From Chelonoidis abingdonii (taxonomy: Eukaryota; Chordata; Testudines; Testudinidae), in the NCBI RefSeq assembly GCF_003597395.2, contig NC_133774.1, forward strand, positions 34,118,155 through 34,182,154: a stretch of DNA of 64,000 nucleotides, read 5' to 3'. The position numbers and the translations under genes are program-made. Shown in pieces: positions 56,088 through 64,000 of the stretch. Under the pieces are notes generated by a model, which worked only from the letters and a program-made list of their open reading frames with translations, was not told the origin of the DNA and ran no database searches. Position 1 is the first letter of the stretch. The number at the start of each line of letters is the position of its first letter.

Positions 56088-59000
56088 TAGGGCTGTTGAT
56101 CAATCGCAGTTAACTCACGTGATTAACTCAAAAAAATTAATTGTGATTAAAAAAAATTATAGCAATGAATCACAGTTTTAATCACATTGTTAAACAGTAC
56201 AATACCAACTGAAATTTATTAAATATTTTAGATGTTTTTCTACATTTTTACAGACAACTCGCAGAAGTCTGTAGATCACAGGCCCTGGTTCTCATGGGAG
56301 ATTTCAATTATCCTGATATCTGCTGGGAGAGAAATACAGCAGTGCACAGGTAATCCAGGAAGTTTTTGGAGATCGCTGAGGACAACTTCCTGGTACAAAT
56401 GCTGGGGGAACCAATGAGGGGCCTTGCACCTCTCGACCTCCTGTTCACAAACAGAGAAGAGTTGATCAGGGAAGTAAGGGTGAATGGCAACCTGGGCAGT
56501 AGTGACCATGACATGGTAGAGTTCAGAACCCTGGTCAAAGGAAGGAAGGAGAGAAGCAGAACGCAAACCCTGGATTTCAGAAAAGCGGATTTCAGCTCCC
56601 TTAGAGAAATGATGGGCAGGATTTCCTGGGAAGCTGAACTGAAGGGGATGGGTGTCCAGGAGAGCTGGCAGTTTTTTAAAGAAACCATTGCTAAGGAGCA
56701 CAGGAAATTACCATACCGATGTGACAGAAGAAGGAAGTGTAGAAAGTGCCTCGCATGGCTTAGCAGGAACTCAGTGGTGAAGAAGCACAAAGAGTGAAGC
56801 TTACAAAAAATTGGAAGCTGGACTAGATGACTGGGGAGGCATATAAGTATTATTTGCTCGGAGCCTGCGGGATATGAATCAGAAAGTGCAAGGGCAATTT
56901 GAGTTGAAATAGCAGGATGTGAAAGGTAATAAGAAGGGGTTTTACAAGTACTTAAGCACAGAAAGAGGGATTTAGGGGATGGTGTAGGTCCTTACTCAGT
57001 AGACGCAGACTATCCTACGTGTGGAAGTATGGAAAAAGGCTGAATACTCAATTCCTTCTTCACTTCCATGCTTTACGGTGCAGGGATTCACTCCAGACTA
57101 CCCGGGGAACACAGAGAGGAGAGGAGAGAGCAGCCCACGTGATAGAGTGTCAAGTTGGGACTACTTAAGGACATTAGACGTACACAAGTCTATGGGGACT
57201 GGACGAACTGGCGTCCTAGAGGTGCTGAGTGAGTTAGCTGATTGATTGCAAGAGCCTGTTGACATTATCTATTTGAATTCATGGCGACAGGAGAGGTCTC
57301 AGAGGACTGGAAGGAAAGCAAATATAGTTACCTATCTTTAAGAAAGGAAAAAGGGGAGGATCCAGGAACTACAGATCCAATCAGTCTCACCTCAATTCGT
57401 GGAAAAATCATGCGAGCAGGCTGAAGGGAATCCAGCCTGAAACACTTAAGAAAACAAGGTGATCAGAAGCAGTCAGCATGGAGTTCACCAAGGGCTAATA
57501 ATGCTGACCAACCCTGATTGCTTTCTATGATGAAGATGACTGGACTTGTGATGGGGCAAAGCTGTTGATGTTGTATACCTTGATTTAGTAAGCTTTGACA
57601 CGGTTTCCCACAGCATTCTCACAGCAAAATAAGGAAGTATGGTTGGAGGAATACGACTGTTGAAGTGGATAGAAAATAAAACGGGTTGAATCAACGGGCC
57701 TCAGCGGGTAGGTATCAATGTCACAACTCTAGTTGGCAACCAGTAACAAGTGGGAGTGCCCCCAGGGGTCTGTCTTAGGGCCGTCTATTCAATGTTTCCA
57801 TTAAATGATCTTTGGATGGATGGGATAGATTGCACATTAAGTAATTGCAGATGACACAAGTTGGGGGGAGTGGTGGAACCCACTGGAGGGCCAGGATAAG
57901 ATTCAGGGAGACTTAGACAAATTGGAGAAGTCATGGGCCACAAGAAACCTCATGAGTTCAAACAGGACAAGTGCAAAGTCCTGCACTTAGTAGACAGAAA
58001 ACCCTATGACTGTACAGGTGGGGACTGTTTGGCTAAGTAGCAGGTGCTAAGAAAAAGGATCTTGGGTTACGGTAGATGGAAAGTTGAACATTGAGCTACA
58101 GTGTGCTCTTGTAGCCAAAAAGGCTAATAGCACTGGCTTTGTATAGTAGGAGGTGGCAGCAGACTCGAGGATGTGATTATTCCTCGTATTGGCACTGGTT
58201 GAGGCCGCATTGGAGATATTGATGTGCCAGTTTTGCGGTGCGCCACATACAAAAAGGACGTGGAACATTGGAGAGAGTCCAGCGGAGGCAACAAAAATGG
58301 TATTTAGAGGACTAGAAGCACATGACTTATGAGAGAGTACTGAGAACTTAGGCTTATTTAGCCTGCAGAAGAACAGACTAAAGGGGATTGATAGCAAACT
58401 TCACTCTTGAGCGGGTGTGCTCCAAGGAGGAAGGGAGCTAGGCTGTGCTCAGTGTGATGGAGGAGCAGAACAATGAGCAATGGTTGAAGTTGCAGTTGAG
58501 GAAGTCGAGGCTGGATATGTAGAAAAACTTTCTACTTAGGAGAGTGGCTGTGAATATTGGAATGGGTTCCTAGGAGGTGGTAAGAGATCTCATTTGAGAG
58601 CGATTAAGGTCGGCTAGACGCGGGACTTGGCTGGGAATTATGTACGGGAAAGTGGTTCCTGCCTTTCAGCGAGGGGTTGGACTAGATGACCTATGAGATC
58701 CCTTCCAACCTTGTTATATGATTCTTGATTCTATGATTTTCATATATATTGTATTCTGTGTTGCAATTGAAATCAAAGTGTATATTATTTTTATTACAAA
58801 TACTTGCACTGTAAAAATGATTAAAAAAAAAAAGAAATTGTATTTTTCAATTCACCTCATACAAGTACTGTAGTGCAATCTCTTTGTTATGAAAGCACAA
58901 CTTACAAATGTAGATTTTCTTTTGGCTACATAGCTGCACTCAAAAACAAAATATAAAACTCCACAGTCTACAAGTCCACTCAGTCCTACTTCTTGTTTAG

Positions 59001-60186
59001 CCAATCAGTAAGACAAACAAGTTTGTTTACATTTACAGGCGATAATGCTGCCCTCTTCTTATTTACAATGTCACCAGAAAGTGAGAACAGGCATTTGCAT
59101 GGCACTTTTGTAGCTGACATTTCAAGGTATTCACCTGCCAGATATGCTAAATATTTGTATGCCGTTGCATGCTTTGGCCACCATTCCAGAGGACATGCTT
59201 CCATGTCGATGATGCTCATAAAAAAATAATACATTAATTAAATTTTTGTGACTGAACTCCTTGGAGGGAGAACTGTATGTCCCTTGCTCTGGTTTACCCA
59301 CATTCTGTCATATAGTTCATGTTATAGCAGTCTTGGATGATGACAGAGCACATATTGTTCATTTTAAGAACACTTTTACTGCAGATTTCACAAAACGCAA
59401 AGAAGGTACCAATGTAATATTTCTAAAGATAGCTATAGCACTCGACCCAAGGTTTAAAAATCTGAAGTGCCGTCCAAAATCTGAGAGGAACGAGGTGTGG
59501 AGCATGCTTTCAGAAGTCTTAAAAGAGCAACTCTCTGATGTGGAAACTACAGAACCTGAACCACTCAAAAAAAAAAAAATCAACCTTCTGCTGGTGGCAT
59601 CTGACTCAGATAATGAAAATGAACATGCGTCGATCCACACTGCTTTCGATTATTATCAAGCAGAACCCGTTATCAGCATGGACGCATGTCCCCTGGAATG
59701 ATGGTTGAAGCATTAAGGGATATATGAATCTGTAGCACATCTGGCACATAAATATCTTGCAATGCCCAGCTACAACAGTGCCATGCAAATGCCTGTTCTC
59801 ACTTTCAGGTGACATTGTAAACAAAAAGTGGGCAGCATTATCTCCTGCAAATGTAAACAAATCTATTTGTCTTAGCGATTCGCTGAACAAGAAGTAAGAC
59901 TGAGTGGACTTGCTGGCTTTAAAATTTTACATAGTTTTATTTAAGTCCAACTGTCACGATAAAGAGATTGCACTAAAGTACTTGTATTAGGTGAATTGAA
60001 AAATACTATTTCTTTTTGTTTTTTTGACAGTGCAAATACTTGTAATCAACAATAAATATAAAGTGAGCACTGTACACTTTGTATTCTGTGTTCTAATTGA
60101 AATCAATATATTTGAAAATGTAGAAAACATCCAAAAATATTTAAATAAATTATATTCTATTATTTTTTAAATGCTTGACAGCCCTA
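56088..60186 (+). mobile_element. Palindromic hAT element, copy A, interrupted by CR1
   Basis: The ends are TAGGGCTGTTGA and TTGACAGCCCTA, and the flanks TTTGTGAA (56080-56087) and TTTATGAA (60187-60194) match at 7 of 8: a hAT insertion. Without the CR1 (56251-58738) it is about 1.6 kb. Right of centre, 59315-59700 (+) encodes a transposase segment (DDDRAHIVHFKN, TADFTKRKEGTNVIFLK, ALDPRFKNLKC, EVWSMLSEVLKEQLSDVE), followed by a degraded C-terminus. Left of centre, 58986-59234 (-) encodes the hAT dimerisation end (CKCLFSLSGDIVNKK, RAALSPVNVNKLVCL). The two arms (58745-59225 and about 59690-60135) are inverted copies, so the element is a foldback derivative with duplicated 3' halves. It has no N-terminal zinc finger or catalytic core, so it could not move by itself. 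Confidence 0.87.
56251..58738 (+). mobile_element. CR1 LINE, 2.5 kb, endonuclease C-terminus plus reverse transcriptase, nested in hAT
   Basis: The longest CR1 copy here. Plus-strand pieces include LMGDFNYPDI (about 56297-56326), the GDFN motif of the APE-type endonuclease, and SSDHDMVEF (about 56500-56526), its SDH motif. RT parts are HKSMGTGRTGVLEVLSELAD (57184-57243), a corrupted KG(K)SCLTN region near 57490, VDVVYLDLVSFDTVSHSIL-like near 57560-57620, and CPQGSVLG near 57752. The ADDT box near 57846 survives in a shifted frame. The 3' end has TTGGACTAGATGACCTATGA and TCCCTTCCAACC, and closes with ATTCTTGATTCTATGATT, the CR1 tail. Frameshifts are dense after 56800, and the first part of the endonuclease is missing through 5' truncation. 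It lies inside the hAT element, so it is younger. Confidence 0.92.
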
Positions 60187-60194
60187 TTTATGAA

Positions 60195-61655
60195 TCATCA
60201 CAAAGAAACTTCATTAGAAATTTTCCTGTGAATGCATTTTTGAGGGGTGTCTCCATTCTAGGGCTTTGATATTTAATTGTTTTAATGGTACCCCAACACA
60301 TTACTAAAACTTTTTACCCTGAATAATTCATTTTATTTTTTGGATTATGTTTCATTAGGACTTTGGGACTGAAATTAGGAATTCAAAAGGCATCTGGATC
60401 CCAGGCAGAACTTAGCTATGGACAAAGATTCATTCCAATAAGTTTTATACATATTTTAGGTATCCTGGACCTGCAAGGACTATATAGTCTACCAGGTTTG
60501 GGCTTCATGTCATTTTTTTTTACAGTATAAATTGTTCTAGTTTTCATGTTTCAATTTGATTTGTAGGTATCTCTGGATATGGGTACAACTCTCTTCTTGA
60601 GGATTTGGGAAAGAACCAAATCTAAAAGTGTGTTTGAATCTGGTGCTAAATAAGTAACAGATCCAACAGTACACATACTCCTGCATTTGGTAATAGCAGC
60701 TGCAGTAACATCATGCACTGAGTAGTTCCATTGACTTCAAGTCTTTGCAAGATCAGGGTCTACTTCTTCAGCTGCTAGATAATTTTAACATGTTTCAAGG
60801 AGCACCTAGAATAAAGAGTAAGAGCTCCGATTTATACGTATATATAAATCAAAATGAATGAACAGAATATCTTCTGTACCAAAGGTGAGCAATAAAAAAG
60901 ATTAGCAATGCACTTTCTTTCCTCCTAACAAATGAGAAAAGCTTATTTTGGCAAGATGTATTGATTTTCAAAAATACACACCTTGGTTGTGTGCAAAAAC
61001 CATTCAGTTACAATAGCCTTTTTATTCACGCCCTTACATATTTTGCATGCATCATTATTTGTTTGCACTCACTGGCACACATTATGTCACAATGTAGGTG
61101 CCTATGTTTGAAAAGTTGGCCATATACGTTTTCATATTTGAGTACTGATCTTCTGACCATTCTTCTGAATGATACTCTGGAAGAAAAGGTAATGGATTTT
61201 AAGTTCCCAAGACTTCTCTCCCTCAGTCATCATTGCAAGTCTGAAAACAGTATTCTCAAAATTAAGTTCAAGTCCAAATAAATATAGCAAATGATGTCAC
61301 CGAATTGGGGAAAATAAGACAGGTGACGTCTGTGGAATTGCAGACACATTAGGTAACATATTCACAGGTAGGGGACGGTGTCATGATCTGCCTTTGAGTG
61401 CACATACTGTGTCTTTGTCTCTGTGTCTGAGTAGTCAGAGGCTGCATTAATGTATGTCATTTGTGCGGTAGGAGAAAGGAAGAGGGGAGAGAGGAAAGAC
61501 CGAGAAGCTGGAAAATAATAATTATGAACCTGCTTTCCTCCATCAAAGCATCCATGGGACACTAAAATAGACTAAGAGGTGTAACAATGAGCAAGCTTCA
61601 ATGTCTGCATGTTTGGTTCACATAATCATCCAAAAGTCTGGATGCATATCAAAAC
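60195..61655. other. Unassigned AT-rich DNA
   Basis: 60670-60762 ends in TTGACTTCAAGTCTTTGCAA and GATCAGGGTC, one side of the palindromic repeat family. A 106-codon open frame at 60961-61281 (+) shows no recognisable domain. Nothing else. Confidence 0.38.
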
Positions 61656-61663
61656 TTCTAAGT

Positions 61664-61974
61664 CAGGGATCGGCAACTTTTCAGAAGTGGTGTGCCGATT
61701 CTTCATTTATTCACTCTAATTTAAGGTTTTGCATGCCAGTAATGCATTTTAACATTTTTAGAAGGTCTCTTTCTATAAGTCTATAATATATAACTAAACT
61801 ATTGTTGTATGTAAAGTAAAAAAGACTTTTAAAATGTTTAAGAAGCTTCATTTAAAATTAAATTAAAATGCAGAGCCCCCCCGACTGGTGGCCAGGACCT
61901 TGGCAGTGTGAGTGCCACTGAAAGTCAGCTCACGTGCCGCCTTCAGCACCCATGCCATAGGTTGCCTACCCCTG
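61664..61974 (-). mobile_element. hAT-type MITE (CAGTGGTAGGCAACC family), 311 bp
   Basis: CAGGGATCGGCAACTTTTC at the left is the right end of the family, and TAGGTTGCCTACCCCTG at the right is its left end, so this copy is reversed relative to 22360-22671. The flanks TTCTAAGT (61656-61663) and TTCTAAGC (61975-61982) match at 7 of 8. The core holds GGTCTCTTTCTATAAGTC, the inverse of that in the other copy. Confidence 0.86.
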
Positions 61975-61982
61975 TTCTAAGC

Positions 61983-64000
61983 TGTGGAGAATGGTGTTAG
62001 TTGTCCTGTACCCTCTACTTTCAGCCTGAATGCAGGTACTACATAAAAAATGGGTTCAGAGGAAAGTATAAATTAAATATTTGCTTTGAGCCTCCAAAAA
62101 TGTTCCTGGCTAGCTTACTAAAAAGCAGATACATGTAGACAAGATCTTCATTAATTTTTCTTTTTGCAGACTTGTAATCACATCTTGAATAAGGTATACA
62201 TTCCCTGTTCATTCCACTCTGGAATGTTTCCAGAGTGACTGTTTTGATGCTCTTAATGATTCTATTTCACTGTATTTGTCTTAGGTCTTTTGGGTTTCAA
62301 CAAAAGTCACTAATCCTTATCCAAACCAAATTTATTACACTGAACAAAGAACAAGGAACACTTTGGTTAAACACATAGAGAGATTGCTTTATACTGGTGA
62401 TGGAAAAATAAAACAAAGAATCAGAGTCACAAAGCATGATGAAATATCCTATGATTCTAACAGTTAAACCAACTCAGCAAAACAGCTTTAAATCCATTTG
62501 ATTTAATATCTCATAAAAATCTTTTCTTGTATTTTCAGTTTTCTTTTTTTCTAGCATTTCACTCAATTTGGGAAATTTTAAGTATTAATAGCCTTGGGAT
62601 GAAGAGATGATGAAGATCTGGAATTGATTTGAAAAATATTTAGATTAAGTATATATGTGTGTATGTATATAAATAAACAAGCCTAAATAAAAGCCATAAG
62701 TAGTAACTATACATTCATATTATACTCATCTTATTTGTTATAAACAAAATGGAGTTAAGCCACAGAGTCCAGGTTTCAGTTTTGCAAAAAATCAGTGCTC
62801 AAGATTCTGGCTTGCAACACCAGAACAAGAGGAGCTTCTGATCTGAGTACGATTATCTGAATTTACAAAGCTCAGAGTGTGGAGTGTTCAAATAAAAGAT
62901 TTTGGTTTTGGCCTAAGTAAAAACCTCTATAAAGGCACAGTCAAAGTAGGTTTGGTTTTGTAAAACCTTAGGATTTTGAATACTTGTACTTAAACCTGCC
63001 TGTTTTATTAATAATTTTTTATTATTATTAGCAGTGATATTCTGATTGCATGAATATGGTGTGCATTGCCAGATACATAAAGTAAAATAGCCTGTCCTAA
63101 CAAGTTTGCAGTCTAAGGACCAGATCCTGCAATATGATGCAAGTGAGTGAACCGCTGCTTTTCTTCAGAGCTCCATTGACCTCAAGACTGGGGCCTAAGA
63201 AGGAAAGTGATATTAATGTGTGCAATAAAAAGGGGGATACAATCAAAATATGTACAATTGTGTAGATATATATCACAAAGAGAGAGAGAGAGGAACACTG
63301 GCCTTTGTTCATATTTATAATTAAATACTAGAGCTGCATGAAACTTTTCAGTAAAACTTTGAATTAAAAATGGCCTTTTTTGGGACATGAAAATATGCAC
63401 AGATTTGTCATCTTTTCAAACTTTCTGTATGACTGAAAAAACTAGAACCTAACTTTTATTAAGTTTCATTTTGAATTTCTTAAAGTGACTATGAATATAA
63501 ACAATATCTGCAGATGTAAAATACGATTACAGACTGACAAATGATAATGAAATCTTCTTGAAACACCTATGTTCCCCCCAGATATTACACTGCAGTTGAA
63601 ATAGGCTGTCAAAAGAAAATTTGGATGAAAACTTCTTATCTTTATGTGTTAAGCAGTTCATTTTTTAGCTCCCAAATACAGCTTCAAAAAGGTCTTCTCT
63701 GTCATAGATAAACTCACAGGATGATAAAGCCCTGTATTTATGCTTTATTTGTTGTAATATCATTTAATAGCCCACTATTCATCATGTCCTGCCTCATAAC
63801 TTTCTGCAGCTTCTTCCAACTATCTGATTCCATGCAGGATTTGAAAGGCAAGATGAGATAAAACACATGCATAGACTGTCAACTACGTGGGACCACCATC
63901 CACGCAGTCAAATAGCACCCAAACTGTTTATAGTGATCATCATTAGTCAGGAGGTAATCTTTCATGATAGAGTATTGTTCATGGTACTTGCCAAAACATA
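61983..64000. other. Unassigned AT-rich DNA to window end
   Basis: A TATATGTGTGTATG simple tract lies at 62651-62672 and (GA)n at 63280-63291. 63113-63190 (GACCAGATCCTGCAATATG to CATTGACCTCAAG) is a palindromic-family arm. No gene seen. Confidence 0.38.

Noticed and set aside
56276..56790. Minus-strand frames of 141 and 160 codons
   Set aside because: They are antisense shadows of the CR1 endonuclease segment, which reads GDFN and SDH motifs on the plus strand.
58986..59701. Intact hAT transposase gene or domesticated ZBED-like gene
   Set aside because: The two readable parts lie on opposite strands and lack the N-terminal zinc finger and catalytic core; it is a foldback relic.

Overview
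The window reads as nuclear DNA from a reptile, most likely a cryptodiran turtle. It is AT-rich, has no recognisable protein-coding host gene, and is full of diverged interspersed repeats. The organism call rests on repeat families I recognise from turtle genomes: CR1 LINEs ending in an 8-bp (ATTCTATG-like) tail, a tRNA-derived SINE of the tortoise/turtle type at 6716-6816, two kinds of Penelope-like element tail, and hAT-derived elements with 8-bp target duplications. Nothing suggests bacterial, viral or organellar DNA. No database search was possible, so family names are by recognition.

Layout. 1-13 kb: end of a TIR element, a MIR-like SINE, a 1.2-kb TIR-bounded composite repeat (5010-6183), the turtle tRNA SINE, a GC-rich TATA-bearing stretch (about 7.0-7.5 kb), a Penelope tail, and a mariner-type MITE (9989-10177). 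13-21 kb: a CR1 3' end, a GC-rich hAT-like fragment, a SINE split by a CR1, and an inverted pair of Penelope-like copies (19466-20526) encoding part of a GIY-YIG endonuclease. 22-28 kb: a hAT MITE, SINEs, an L1 ORF2 remnant (25159-25800), a Harbinger-like MITE and a second Penelope tail. 31-36.5 kb: a dense nest of hAT MITEs, a palindromic hAT transposase relic carrying one of them, and a 1.7-kb CR1. 36.5-53 kb: sparse, with a CR1 that carries a hAT MITE, a near-perfect 200-bp palindrome, a (CAG)10 tract and a 1-kb-spaced direct duplication. 53.5-60.2 kb: a frameshifted PNMA-type (Ty3/Gypsy) Gag relic, then a palindromic hAT element of 4.1 kb holding a 2.5-kb CR1. 60-64 kb: one more hAT MITE in otherwise unassigned DNA.

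How it fits together. The visible coding capacity belongs to transposons, and nearly all of it is broken: CR1 endonuclease/reverse transcriptase, L1 ORF2, the Penelope endonuclease, hAT transposase C-termini and a Gag. The nesting gives a relative chronology: SINE before CR1 at 18-19 kb, hAT before CR1 at 56-60 kb, hAT before hAT-MITE at 33 kb, and CR1 before hAT-MITE at 44 kb. The most unusual observations are the outward-facing double tails of the Penelope insertions, the outward-facing C-terminal arms of the palindromic hAT family with a 22-bp flip between arms, and the Gag relic without a visible pol. I see no convincing host exon; two short frames (30822-31085 minus, 45062-45352 plus) are flagged as weak candidates.
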